A stretch of 16,453 bases of DNA from JAIEPT01 sp038217425 (GCA_038217425.1 JBBQPM010000154.1:1-16453), one strand, 5' to 3'; shown: positions 6,056-14,238, counted from the first letter of the stretch. Notes: generated by a model from the sequence alone, not told the origin. Program-made: numbers and translations.

Positions 6056-7438
6056 CTACGGGGGGGTGACATAGAAAATCATGCGATCTTCGATTCGCCT
6101 GGGATTGGGAAAATCTTTCAGTTCCAGTCGGCGATTGATCGGCACGTCTTCGAACCCGATGCCGCTACTGCCTGCCGGCTTTGGTTTCGCGAGGCGAGAC
6201 AGGCCGCTCTCCCTGCTGATCTTGAGCTTGAGTTGGGCCAAGTCGAGCGAGCGCCGGTCAACGAAGGCCTTGGAATTCGAAATGCCCCGCAAGCTGACCT
6301 TATATTGATACTGCAGCGGAGTCGGATCCGGTTCCTTTTGGGAGACGTATACGGCCAGTTGGATCTGTCCCACAGCCGGAAACTTCGTTTGCAGGGATTC
6401 CCAGTCTTTGCCGCTCACCGTCTTGAACTCGTTCACCTTGAAATCCGGTCCCCCTTGTTCGCCGACGTGATATCCCGAAATCTGATACTGAGTTCCAGGT
6501 TTGAGAACCCACAGCCGGCAGTTGTCGATCGCCTTCTGCTCCAGATCGAGCGTGTTCAGACCGTTGACCTTTAGCACGATGGCGACCGTTTCCGTGGGAT
6601 CGAGGTTCTTCACGAGAAACGTGATGCGTTCGCCTGCGACCGTAGGCTCCGGGACTTTTTCACGTGTGGAATTCTGCGGATCGGGGACGGGCCGATGTTC
6701 CTGGTTGCCGTACTTGACGATCAACTCGACCTTGCTGCCGCCAGGATTCTGCGAGGGATTGATCTCCTCCACGGCAAGTTTGATCGGCTTCTTTTTGAGT
6801 TCGACGTCGTCGAAGTCCGCTATCGCCTCGGGGCTCCGCGCACGGCGACTGACGCCCAGATCCGAAAGCACGCTCCCTTCTGTCTTGGGACTGAAGGTGA
6901 GGATCGTCGCGGTCGACCCCGGACGAAGCGCCTGCACCTTGACTTCCATGGATCGCTTGCGCGTGATCGGATCGACGGTGAGCTTTGCCAGGCCCGACAG
7001 GAAAACGTCGGGCTTGACGCGCTCGGTTCCCCACGCCACGGGATAGGTGAGCTTGAACATTTCGTTCAGGTCTTGCGGACGGAGGTAACTCCAGTGTTTC
7101 TTCTGTGCGGCGATCACGCTCCCTGCATCGTGAATCACGCGAATGCCATCGTCGGCGTCGACGCGTAGGATCAAGGCGTTCTCAAGCCGCTCGGCCAAGT
7201 TGACGTTGAGTGCGCCGGTGACCATACTCTCGGCCTGCCCCGGCAGCTGCGTGCGAAAGTTGAGCACGCCGACGTTCTTGTAGCCTTTGTTCCTGAGAAA
7301 CTCCACGACTTGGGTCGCCTGAACGTAAAGCTCCCCGTCCAATGCGTCGGCGCGAACGAAAGCGGGGGAAGTCCAGGCGACACAAAGGCACGCCCACGCC
7401 AAGAACAAAGGGCGGCAGGATTCACGGGAAACGAGCAT
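6056..7438 (-). CDS. Exported protein of unknown family (paralogue 2)
   Basis: I do not recognise this 460-residue protein. A signal peptide (residues 1-30, cut after FVRA) leads to a mature start DALDGEL, as in its upstream paralogue. Residues about 40-210 are the best conserved, with GYKNVGVLNFRTQLPGQ, TGALNVN, AERLENALILRV, TYPVAWGTER and LSDLGVSRR. This part faintly recalls CsgG/LpoB-type domains (strand, then helix with AERLE), but I would not assign it. A second domain (about 235-365) looks beta-rich and includes CRLWVLKPGTQY. The C-terminal tail ends with FPNPRRIEDR. GGGGAG precedes the chosen ATG; a start at 7489 would overlap the upstream gene. Only 23 bases separate it from that gene's stop, so they should be co-transcribed. 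A run of seven G lies at the stop codon. Confidence 0.8.
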   Translation of the reverse strand: MLVSRESCRPLFLAWACLCVAWTSPAFVRADALDGELYVQATQVVEFLRNKGYKNVGVLNFRTQLPGQAESMVTGALNVNLAERLENALILRVDADDGIRVIHDAGSVIAAQKKHWSYLRPQDLNEMFKLTYPVAWGTERVKPDVFLSGLAKLTVDPITRKRSMEVKVQALRPGSTATILTFSPKTEGSVLSDLGVSRRARSPEAIADFDDVELKKKPIKLAVEEINPSQNPGGSKVELIVKYGNQEHRPVPDPQNSTREKVPEPTVAGERITFLVKNLDPTETVAIVLKVNGLNTLDLEQKAIDNCRLWVLKPGTQYQISGYHVGEQGGPDFKVNEFKTVSGKDWESLQTKFPAVGQIQLAVYVSQKEPDPTPLQYQYKVSLRGISNSKAFVDRRSLDLAQLKLKISRESGLSRLAKPKPAGSSGIGFEDVPINRRLELKDFPNPRRIEDRMIFYVTPP

Positions 7439-7461
7439 GGAAAAAGTCTCCCCAGTGCGAT

Positions 7462-8928
7462 CTATTTGGTGCTGGAACTCGGGCTCCAATATTGGATGAT
7501 GCGGTCTTCCACCTGACGGGGATTGGGAAATTCCTTCATTTCCAGCTTCTGGTTGCTCGGCGGCGTATCATCGAAGGCGATGCCCATGCTCCGCGCCTTG
7601 GCCCGCGCCTTGAGATCAACCGGCGGCTTGTTCTTGATCCCGGTCTGTTGCGCGATCTTGTCCTTGAGTTGTTCGAAAGTAAATTTGCTGCGATCGCGGA
7701 ATGTCGCGGCCGAGGAAAGTCCTCGCAAACTGACCTTGAGATTCGCGGAACCGTTGTCGGGACCAGGTCCAGGTCCAGGTCCGGGACCAGGTCCGGGGCC
7801 AGTCGTTTGCTTCGATTCGAACACTGCAAGCTGAATCTGCCCGGGAGACTTGAACTTCGTGCCCATCGCTTCGAACTCTTTACCGTCGACCGTGACGAAC
7901 GGCGTGAACTCGAAATCGGGCTCCCCTTGCTTGCCCACATGGAATCCCGCGATGCCGTACTGAACGTCCGGCTGCAGTACCCACATCCGACAGAGAGCGA
8001 CTTCCTTCTCTTCTTTGTCGAGCGAATTCCAACCGTTCAATTTGAGCACGATGCCCAGAGGCTCCTTGGTGGTGTTGCGAACTAAAAACGTCACATTCTT
8101 CTTGGCGGCGTCGAAGCCTTCGAGCTTCTCCCGGCTCGAGTTGCTCGCGTCGGGCGTCGGTTTAAAGTCCTTGTCGCCAACGCGTACGATTAGCTCAATC
8201 CGACTATCGCCCGGCGTCTGCGATGGATTCGTGTCTTCCTGCGGCTTGTTCGGTTTGTCGGTAGCGCCGCCGTTACCGTTGGGGCCGTCATCGAAGTCGG
8301 CCAACGCGCTCCGCGCACTGCTGCGCCTGCTGACGCCCAGGTCCGAAAGGAGACTGCTGTCGATCTGCGGTTTGAAGCTGAGAATTTCGTGCGGCTTCTT
8401 GTCGCGCCCCAGCGCCAGCAGCGTGACGTCGACCGAGCGTTTGCGCGTCGACGGATGGACGTCGAGTTTCACGAACCCCGTGAGAAATACGTCCGCCTTC
8501 GCCCGTTCCGTTCCCCATGCCATCGGGTAGGTCAGCGCGAACATCTTCTTGCGATCTTCCGATCGGAGATAGTTGAGGTGCGCTCGCTCGGCGGCGATGA
8601 CTTGGCCCGGGTCGTGAAGCACGCGAATCTTGTCGTCTTTGCTCACGCGCAGGATGAGTGCATTCTCAAGCCGTTCGGCCATGTTCACATTGAGCGCGCC
8701 GGTCACGAAACTTGCCGCCTGGCCGGGGAGCTGCGTGCGAAACTTGAGCACCCCGACGTCCTTGTAGCCGTTCGCCTTGAGAAATCTCACGACGTCGTCA
8801 GCCTTGGCGAGCAGCTCTTTGTCGAGCGCATCGGCGCGCAGCGTGCCGGGGAGACTCAGCGCGACAAACGCCCACAACAGCCGACCGCTGCACAATCTGG
8901 CAAAATTCCCGACCAAAACGCTCGTCAT
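7462..8928 (-). CDS. Exported protein of unknown family (paralogue 1)
   Basis: This 488-residue protein is the tandem paralogue of the next gene downstream and likewise has no function I can name. The signal peptide (residues 1-32) ends before DALDKEL. Shared blocks are GYKDVGVLKFRTQLPGQ (55-70), TGALNVN, AERLENALILRV (84-95), TYPMAWGTER (133-142), LSDLGVSRR, the beta-rich domain around CRMWVLQPDVQYGIAGFHVG (313-332), and the tail LEMKEFPNPRQVEDR (462-476). It differs by a Gly/Asn/Pro-rich linker near 215-240 and a seven-fold Gly-Pro repeat (377-390) before the C-terminal module. I chose the ATG at 8928 because GGGGAGG lies 7 bases before it and a signal peptide starts there, rather than at 8979. 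Its upstream region matches that of the protease gene. Confidence 0.8.
   Translation of the reverse strand: MTSVLVGNFARLCSGRLLWAFVALSLPGTLRADALDKELLAKADDVVRFLKANGYKDVGVLKFRTQLPGQAASFVTGALNVNMAERLENALILRVSKDDKIRVLHDPGQVIAAERAHLNYLRSEDRKKMFALTYPMAWGTERAKADVFLTGFVKLDVHPSTRKRSVDVTLLALGRDKKPHEILSFKPQIDSSLLSDLGVSRRSSARSALADFDDGPNGNGGATDKPNKPQEDTNPSQTPGDSRIELIVRVGDKDFKPTPDASNSSREKLEGFDAAKKNVTFLVRNTTKEPLGIVLKLNGWNSLDKEEKEVALCRMWVLQPDVQYGIAGFHVGKQGEPDFEFTPFVTVDGKEFEAMGTKFKSPGQIQLAVFESKQTTGPGPGPGPGPGPGPDNGSANLKVSLRGLSSAATFRDRSKFTFEQLKDKIAQQTGIKNKPPVDLKARAKARSMGIAFDDTPPSNQKLEMKEFPNPRQVEDRIIQYWSPSSSTK
7759..7800 (-). repeat. Gly-Pro microsatellite inside paralogue 1
   Basis: Forty-two bases made of seven hexamer units of the GGNCCN type encode seven Gly-Pro pairs. 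They form a stiff linker between the beta-rich domain and the C-terminal module. The other paralogue has an ordinary linker here, so the repeat probably grew by slippage. Confidence 0.85.
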
Positions 8929-8970
8929 CGAAGTGCCTCCCCTAAATTCCGGCAGCGCCGAAAAGCGCCG

Positions 8971-9009
8971 TCTATCCAAGTAAATGAGAATCCGCGCCGC
9001 TTCGCGACA
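8971..9009 (-). promoter_or_regulatory. Conserved promoter element, paralogue 1
   Basis: Read on the minus strand, this begins TGTCGCGAA, continues through CTCATTTACTTGGATAG and lies 43 bases before the ATG. About 31 of 38 bases match the element upstream of the protease gene, with one gap. The neighbouring leader bases (ACTTCG just before ATG) also match. The AT-rich core is a likely -10 region and the TGTCGCGAA block a likely -35 or operator. Confidence 0.6.
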
Positions 9010-9037
9010 GCAATCCCGAAGATTTTCTCGTAGCGGG

Positions 9038-9793
9038 TCACTTCTTCTTGGACAGCAAGTTTTCCTTCTTGAGAAACGCCCGGACTTCCGTGATGTCGAT
9101 CATGGTGGTGACCAAACTTTGATCGGCCTGATACCCCTGCGTGACGGCGTTCAACTCGCCCCGCGTATTCATGACCGGTCCGCCGCTATCGCCTGGATTG
9201 ATCGGGATTTGCGTTTCCACGATCTTCGCGTTGACCTCGAAGGCGGAGGAAGGATCGGCGGCGCTGCCGGTCTTGAATTTTCGCAGAAATACTTGCCGAA
9301 CTTCCCCCTTGCTAAACCGCCAAAGTGAGCCCGTTTTGAGGCCCGAATTGCCGATCGCGTACAACGTTTCCCCCGGACTCGGGCTGCGCTGCGCCAACGG
9401 CAACTCCACCTGCCCGGAAGGCACCCGTTCCACCTTGATCAAGGCCAGATCGCACCCTTTTGAGCGGGCGATGACTTTTCCTTTGACCCCAACGCTCTTG
9501 GCATTGTCCAGATAATACTTGAAGTCGGTGATCACGTCATTCGCCTTATACACCGGGAAGAACACGATCGGGTTATTTTCTTCGCCGACGACGTGATAGT
9601 TCGTCAGTAGGATTCGTTCGCTCTCGTTGATGAGCGTCGCCGTTCCCGTTCCCTTCGGCACCACGACCCACGCTGTCGAACGCAGACAGCGTTTGTACAG
9701 GGAGACGTTCGCGAACAAGGGCGATCCGTACAAAATGCACGCCAGGGCCAGGAGAGTGACGCAGCGTCGCAACTTCCAGATCGCTCTTTGCAT
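9038..9793 (-). CDS. Exported trypsin-like serine protease
   Basis: This 251-residue protein is a chymotrypsin-fold serine endopeptidase. Its N-terminal signal sequence (about 1-28, ending SPLFA) sends it out of the cytoplasm. The triad is intact: His67 in LLTNYHVVG, Asp115 in KGCDLALIKV and Ser203 in NPGDSGGPV. The layout resembles the DegP/HtrA (S1C) protease core, but no PDZ domain follows the catalytic part; the protein ends with a lysine-rich helix (ITEVRAFLKKENLLSKKK). GGAG lies 7 bases before the ATG. It stands between the LRR gene and the paralogue pair on the same strand, with gaps of about 100 and 110 bases, each carrying a related promoter element. The substrate is unknown; the neighbouring exported proteins are candidates by position only. 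Confidence 0.9.
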   Translation of the reverse strand: MQRAIWKLRRCVTLLALACILYGSPLFANVSLYKRCLRSTAWVVVPKGTGTATLINESERILLTNYHVVGEENNPIVFFPVYKANDVITDFKYYLDNAKSVGVKGKVIARSKGCDLALIKVERVPSGQVELPLAQRSPSPGETLYAIGNSGLKTGSLWRFSKGEVRQVFLRKFKTGSAADPSSAFEVNAKIVETQIPINPGDSGGPVMNTRGELNAVTQGYQADQSLVTTMIDITEVRAFLKKENLLSKKK

Positions 9794-9845
9794 CGAAGTC
9801 TCCAGGCAAGTGAGAAAAGCTCGGCGAGGCCGGAAAAGTTCCGCG

Positions 9846-9883
9846 ACTATCGAATATATGAGGACGCGGGCCGGTTCGCGACA
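9846..9883 (-). promoter_or_regulatory. Conserved promoter element, protease gene
   Basis: On the minus strand it reads TGTCGCGAA, then a GC-rich spacer, then CTCATATATTCGATAG, ending 53 bases before the protease ATG. It matches 8971-9009 over almost its full length, which two unrelated intergenic spaces should not do by chance. TATATT is a plausible -10 box. It begins 10 bases after the LRR gene's stop codon. Confidence 0.6.
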
Positions 9884-9892
9884 CGCTCGGGG

Positions 9893-11008
9893 TCAAAATT
9901 TTAAGACCGTCAGCTCCGGAAACTTCTTTTCCAGTTTCTCAATTGCCGAGTCGCTGACGCGGGTGTTGGTAAGATTCAGTTCACGAAGTTTGTCCAGCGG
10001 GGCGAGATGTTCCATACCCACATCCGTTACCGCCGTGCCGCTCAGGTCCAGAAAGCGAAGATCTTTGAGATTCCGCAGCGAGCCCAGGCCCTCGTCGGTG
10101 ACTGGCGCATCGGCCAGATTTAGCTCTTGCAAGGTCTTGAGCTGCTCGAGTTGGCGCAGCCCAGCGAGCGTCAGCGGACATTTTTGCAATTTCAACGACT
10201 GAAACTGCGTCAGATTCTCCAAATGCGCGAAGCCGACGCCGGTGACTTTCGTGCCGCCCAGATCGAGCACCTGCAGTCGCACCAATCCCTTCAGCGCTTC
10301 GAGTCCGGCGTCAGTGACGCGGGTGCCGGAAAGTCCGAGGACTTGCAGGGTCCTGAGCTTTTTCAGAGGGATGAGCCCGGCATCGCCGACAGGACATTCG
10401 CCGAGGTTCAGACGGGTGAGCGCACTCAGACCCGACAGCGACGACATCCCGGCGTCGTCCACCTTGGCGCCGATCAGATAGAGAACTTTGAGGTTCTTCA
10501 GGTCGCGCAGATGCGCCAGGGCCGAGCCGGTGATTTTCGTTTCGGCGAGATCGAGGCTTTCCAGCAGCGGATACTTTTGCAGGCAGCGCAGGCCCGCATC
10601 GGTGATCTTGGTATTGCTCAGGCCAAGGTCACGCAGGTCGGTGAGCGTCCCCAGGTGCTCCAGCCCGCCGTCGCCGATGGCGGTAGCGTACAGCCCGAGC
10701 GATTGCAACTTGGTCCAATGCTTGAGCCGAGCCAGCCCGGCGTCGGTGATTTTCGTCCCCGTCAGACTCAGCGCGCGCACCTCGGAGAATCCCTCTGCGG
10801 GAAGATTCGCATCGCCCGCTTCCGTGAGACGCAGATCGACGGCGACGATCGGCCGACCCGGCTTGGATTCGTCAAACTCGACGTCGCCGCCCAGCGCCCG
10901 AATCGCGTCGACCGCTTTCTTTTGTTCCGGAGAAAGCGGTTCGCCCGACAGGGCCGAGACGCTAAAAAGGAGCAAGGTAAGAAACCCGGCCGGTCGCACA
11001 TAGAACAT
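9893..11008 (-). CDS. Exported leucine-rich-repeat protein
   Basis: This 371-residue protein has a signal peptide (about 1-22, ending ALSG), a short helical lead (SPEQKKAVDAIRALGGDVEFD), then about twelve 24-residue leucine-rich repeats from residue 76 to the end. The consensus is roughly LxxLxLxxTxVTDAGLxxLxxL. Such repeats build a curved protein-binding surface, and this type is abundant in planctomycetes. No catalytic domain or membrane anchor is visible, so it is likely a secreted or periplasmic binding protein with an unknown partner. I chose the ATG at 11008 because the signal peptide starts there; the frame is open to 11083 but those residues look non-native. No clear Shine-Dalgarno is present. 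It is the first of four same-strand genes for exported proteins. Confidence 0.88.
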   Translation of the reverse strand: MFYVRPAGFLTLLLFSVSALSGEPLSPEQKKAVDAIRALGGDVEFDESKPGRPIVAVDLRLTEAGDANLPAEGFSEVRALSLTGTKITDAGLARLKHWTKLQSLGLYATAIGDGGLEHLGTLTDLRDLGLSNTKITDAGLRCLQKYPLLESLDLAETKITGSALAHLRDLKNLKVLYLIGAKVDDAGMSSLSGLSALTRLNLGECPVGDAGLIPLKKLRTLQVLGLSGTRVTDAGLEALKGLVRLQVLDLGGTKVTGVGFAHLENLTQFQSLKLQKCPLTLAGLRQLEQLKTLQELNLADAPVTDEGLGSLRNLKDLRFLDLSGTAVTDVGMEHLAPLDKLRELNLTNTRVSDSAIEKLEKKFPELTVLKF

Positions 11009-11049
11009 GGGACATCCGCGGGGAGGAATAGGGAGCGATCCTGAAACCT

Positions 11050-11070
11050 TCTCGAATATAACGAGGGCCG
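11050..11070 (-). promoter_or_regulatory. Related promoter core, LRR gene
   Basis: On the minus strand this contains CTCGTTATATTCGAGAAGG-like sequence ending about 42 bases before the LRR ATG. It resembles the CTCATATATTCGATAG core of the protease promoter, but the upstream TGTCGCGAA block is not recognisable. The match is short and could be chance. Confidence 0.35.
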
Positions 11071-11188
11071 TAACGACCTGCAACGAAATTCAGGGATTTT
11101 TCTGCTTCGGGCGCGACGGAAGATGCTTATCCCGTAAACTGTCACCAGCGCCCGAAATTGTCAGCCATTCCCCGCGCGAGACTTCCTC

Positions 11189-12196
11189 ATGAACCGAATG
11201 TGTCTTTGCTTCGTCGTTTTGTGGACGGGATTCGACTCCGCGCCGACCGCTGCTCAAGAGCAAAAGATCATTGGCACGATCGAACGGCTCGATCCCCGCT
11301 TCGATTTGCTCGTCCCCAAGGACGCTCAGCTCGAGAAAATCGCCGACGGCTTCATCTGGACCGAAGGCGCGGTCTGGTTCAAGCCGGGCAAGCGTCTGCT
11401 CTTCTCCGATATTCCCAACAACGTCGTCATCCAATGGCAAGAGGGCCAAGGGACGTCCGATTTCCTCAAACCTTCCGGCTACACCGGCGCGAAGCCGCGC
11501 GGCGGCAAGCCCGGCGACGAGCCCGGTTCGAATGGCCTCGCCGTCGATGCCCAGGGTCGGCTCCATCTGTGCGAACACGGTGACCGCCGGGTCACTCGCA
11601 TCGAGAAAGACGGCAAAAAGACCGTGCTCGCCGACAACTACCAGGGCAAAAAGCTCAACAGCCCCAACGACCTCGTCCTCCATCCCAGCGGCGACGTCTA
11701 TTTCACCGATCCCCCCTACGGGCTCGACAAAGGCGCCAAACGCGAACTCGATTTCACCGGCGTCTATCGCATTCGCGCCAAAGACGGCTCGCTTTCGCTC
11801 GTGGCCAATAATCTGAGCCCCAACGGCATCGCGCTGTCTCCGGATGGGAAGAAACTCTACGTGACCAATGCCGGCAAATGGATGGTGTTTCCCGTCCACG
11901 CGGACGGCACGACCGGCGCAGGCCAGGTCTTCGTCGATCCGGCGAAATGGTCGGCGCCGAAGGTCAAAGGAGGCGGCGTCGACGGTCTGAAATGCGACGC
12001 CCAGGGCAATATTTGGGCCACGGGCCCCGGCGGCGTTTGCGTGATGGCGCCCGATGGAACCTTACTCGGCCGATTTCTCACCGGCGATCGCACCGCGAAC
12101 CTCTGCTTTGGCGGCGACGACGGACAAACGCTGTTCGTGTGCGTCAACCACCGCATCGGCAAGGTGCGCGTGACGACCAAGGGGATTGGATGGTAG
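11189..12196 (+). CDS. Exported SMP-30/gluconolactonase family protein
   Basis: This 335-residue protein is a six-bladed beta-propeller of the SMP-30/gluconolactonase/LRE-like family, whose members open sugar lactones with a bound divalent metal. The expected metal ligands are present: Glu59 in WTEGAVW, Asn160 in NSPNDLVLH and Asp265 in GGGVDGLKCD. Asn212 in LSPNGIALSPDG is also conserved. A short N-terminal signal sequence (about 1-22, ending TAAQ) indicates export. The true substrate cannot be told from sequence because the family is broad. It is divergent from the LRR gene across 180 bases and overlaps the next gene by seven bases, so the two should be co-transcribed. Confidence 0.88.
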   Translation: MNRMCLCFVVLWTGFDSAPTAAQEQKIIGTIERLDPRFDLLVPKDAQLEKIADGFIWTEGAVWFKPGKRLLFSDIPNNVVIQWQEGQGTSDFLKPSGYTGAKPRGGKPGDEPGSNGLAVDAQGRLHLCEHGDRRVTRIEKDGKKTVLADNYQGKKLNSPNDLVLHPSGDVYFTDPPYGLDKGAKRELDFTGVYRIRAKDGSLSLVANNLSPNGIALSPDGKKLYVTNAGKWMVFPVHADGTTGAGQVFVDPAKWSAPKVKGGGVDGLKCDAQGNIWATGPGGVCVMAPDGTLLGRFLTGDRTANLCFGGDDGQTLFVCVNHRIGKVRVTTKGIGW

Positions 12197-14220
12197 TTAT
12201 GAAGAAAACGCTCCTGCTCGTATTACTCGGGACGGCCCCCTGCTTCGCTGACGAAGGCATGTTTCTGCCGAATCAGCCGCCGCGCGAGCTGCTCCGGAAG
12301 AACTACGATTTCGAACTTACGGACGCGTTCCTCGACCGCGCCATGAAGGCGTCGATCCGTTTCAATAACGGCGGTTCCGGCGGCTTCGTGTCGCCGCGCG
12401 GGCTCGTCGTCACCAACCACCACATCGGCGCCGATACGCTGCAAAAGCTCAGCACCAAAGAGAACAACCTCCTCGCGAACGGCTTCCTCGCCAAAACCGA
12501 CGCGGACGAACGCAAGTGCCCCGATCTGGAGTTGAACGTTCTGCAGGAGATCGTCGACGTGACGGCACGCGTTCAATCGGCCGTGAAAGCCGGCATGGAG
12601 CCCGCCGCTGCGCTTGCCGCGCGGAAGTCGATTATCGCAAAGATCTCGAAGGAATCGTTCGCCAAGACCGGCCTGCGCAGCGACGTCGTCACGCTCTATC
12701 AGGGCGGTCTCTACCATCTTTATCGTTACAAGAAATACACCGATGTCCGCCTCGTGATGGCGCCCGAGCACGCGATCGCGGCGTTCGGCGGCGACGTCGA
12801 TAACTTTGAGTTCCCGCGTTGGAACCTCGACGTCTGCTTCTTCCGCGTCTACGAGAATGGCCAACCGGCTCACACGCCGAGCTACTTCCCCTGGAGCGCC
12901 GCGAGCCCCGGGGAGGGGGATCTCGTCTTTGTCAGCGGCCACCCGGGCACGACGAATCGGCTCGAAACTCACGCGCGGCTGCTGCACCGCCGCGATCATA
13001 CATTGCCCTACACGCTGCAAATGCTCCGGCACCGCGAGGCGCTGCTCCTGCAACACGCTGCCAAGGGGCCAGAACAAAAACGGCTCGCCAGCGGCGACCT
13101 CTACTCGACCGCAAATGCCCGCAAGGCGCTCACCGGCCAATTTCAGGGCTTGCTCGATCCCACGCTGCTCGCCAAGAAAGGCGCCGCCGAAGGCGATCTC
13201 ACCCTCGGCTCGCCCTGGGATAATATCCGGAAGGCCCAGCTTGCGCTGGCGCAGAAGACGCCCCAGTCTCCCCTCACGCTCGAACGCGCCTACTTCCTCC
13301 TCGAGCGCGGCGACGCCTTCGATAGCAAGCTCTTCAAGATCGCTCGGCACCTTGTCCGCCTGGCCGACGAACTCCCCAAGCCCGAGGGCGAACGTTTGCC
13401 GGAATACCGCGGCAGCGGCATCGAGTCGCTCAAGCTGCAGCTCTTCTCCCCGGCGCCGATCGACGCCGAACTGGAGCGCGTCAAGTTGACCGGTTCGCTG
13501 TCGTTTCTGAAGGAACTCGGCGGCGACATCGAAGCCTTCGCCAAGGAATCGCCCGCGCAGATCGCGGCCCGCGTCGTCCATGGCACGAAGCTCGCCGACG
13601 TCGAGGTACGCAAGCAACTCTTTGCCGCCGGCAAGCAGGGGATCGACGCCTCGCAAGATCCGATGATCCTGTTTGCGAAAGCGGTCAACCAGACGCCGCG
13701 ACAGCGTTACGATGAACTCGAGGAGATTCAGCAGCAAGCCTACCAGAAGATCGCCGACGCCCGCTTCAAGACGCACGGCCAATCGATCCCCCCGGACGCC
13801 ACGTTCACGCTCCGCCTGGCATTCGGCGTCGTCAAATCCTACGAGGAGGACGGCGGCAAAATCCCTTACCAGACGACGTTCGCCGGCGCCTTTGCCCGCA
13901 GCGCCGAACACAAGAATCGCGAGCCGTTCGACCTGCCGCCGCGCTGGCTTTCCTCCAGGGACAAGCTGACGCTGAGCACGCCGTTCAACTTCGTCTCGAC
14001 CGCGGACACCATCGGCGGCAACTCCGGCAGCCCTGTGCTCAATCGCGCCGGCGAACTCGTCGGCATCAACTTCGACCGTAACCGACACGGCCTCGTCCGC
14101 AATTTCGTCTACACCGAAGTACAAGCACGGCACGTTTCGGTAAGCTGCGAAGCCGTCCTCCACGCTCTGCGTACCTTGTACGGAGCCGAGGCACTGGTCG
14201 GCGAGTTGATGAAACGCTGA
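12190..14220 (+). CDS. S46-family dipeptidyl peptidase (DPP7/DPP11-like)
   Basis: This 676-residue exported peptidase should remove dipeptides from the N-terminus of peptides, as S46 enzymes DPP7 and DPP11 do. The signal peptide is about residues 1-20 (MKKTLLLVLLGTAPCFA). The chymotrypsin-fold halves are split by a long helical insert (about 225-560), as is normal for the family. Triad residues by motif are His78 in VVTNHHIG, Asp214 in RWNLDVCFFRVY and Ser612 in GGNSGSPV. Arg630 in GINFDRN, 18 residues after the serine, sits where DPP11 has the Arg that selects acidic P1 residues (DPP7 has Gly). The ATG at 12190 has AAGGGG upstream and overlaps the preceding stop; the ATG at 12199 is a good alternative. 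Longer frames from 11878 run through the SMP-30 gene and are not real. Confidence 0.9.
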   Translation: MVVMKKTLLLVLLGTAPCFADEGMFLPNQPPRELLRKNYDFELTDAFLDRAMKASIRFNNGGSGGFVSPRGLVVTNHHIGADTLQKLSTKENNLLANGFLAKTDADERKCPDLELNVLQEIVDVTARVQSAVKAGMEPAAALAARKSIIAKISKESFAKTGLRSDVVTLYQGGLYHLYRYKKYTDVRLVMAPEHAIAAFGGDVDNFEFPRWNLDVCFFRVYENGQPAHTPSYFPWSAASPGEGDLVFVSGHPGTTNRLETHARLLHRRDHTLPYTLQMLRHREALLLQHAAKGPEQKRLASGDLYSTANARKALTGQFQGLLDPTLLAKKGAAEGDLTLGSPWDNIRKAQLALAQKTPQSPLTLERAYFLLERGDAFDSKLFKIARHLVRLADELPKPEGERLPEYRGSGIESLKLQLFSPAPIDAELERVKLTGSLSFLKELGGDIEAFAKESPAQIAARVVHGTKLADVEVRKQLFAAGKQGIDASQDPMILFAKAVNQTPRQRYDELEEIQQQAYQKIADARFKTHGQSIPPDATFTLRLAFGVVKSYEEDGGKIPYQTTFAGAFARSAEHKNREPFDLPPRWLSSRDKLTLSTPFNFVSTADTIGGNSGSPVLNRAGELVGINFDRNRHGLVRNFVYTEVQARHVSVSCEAVLHALRTLYGAEALVGELMKR

Positions 14221-14238
14221 GTCGGGGGCGACGGGACG

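Noticed and set aside
6060..6066. Run of seven G at the end of paralogue 2 as a frameshift error
   Set aside because: The frame ends naturally after the conserved tail and the length matches its paralogue, so there is no need to assume an error.
11878..12189. N-terminal extension of the peptidase frame
   Set aside because: It lies inside the SMP-30 gene in another frame, is Arg-rich low-quality sequence, and would bury the signal peptide.
12223..14163. Minus-strand 646-codon open frame
   Set aside because: It is antisense to the S46 peptidase, which has a full catalytic triad and signal peptide. The antisense product has no recognisable motif.
14221..14238. Terminator between the S46 and FG-GAP genes
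   Set aside because: The 18-base convergent gap has no stem with a T-tract.
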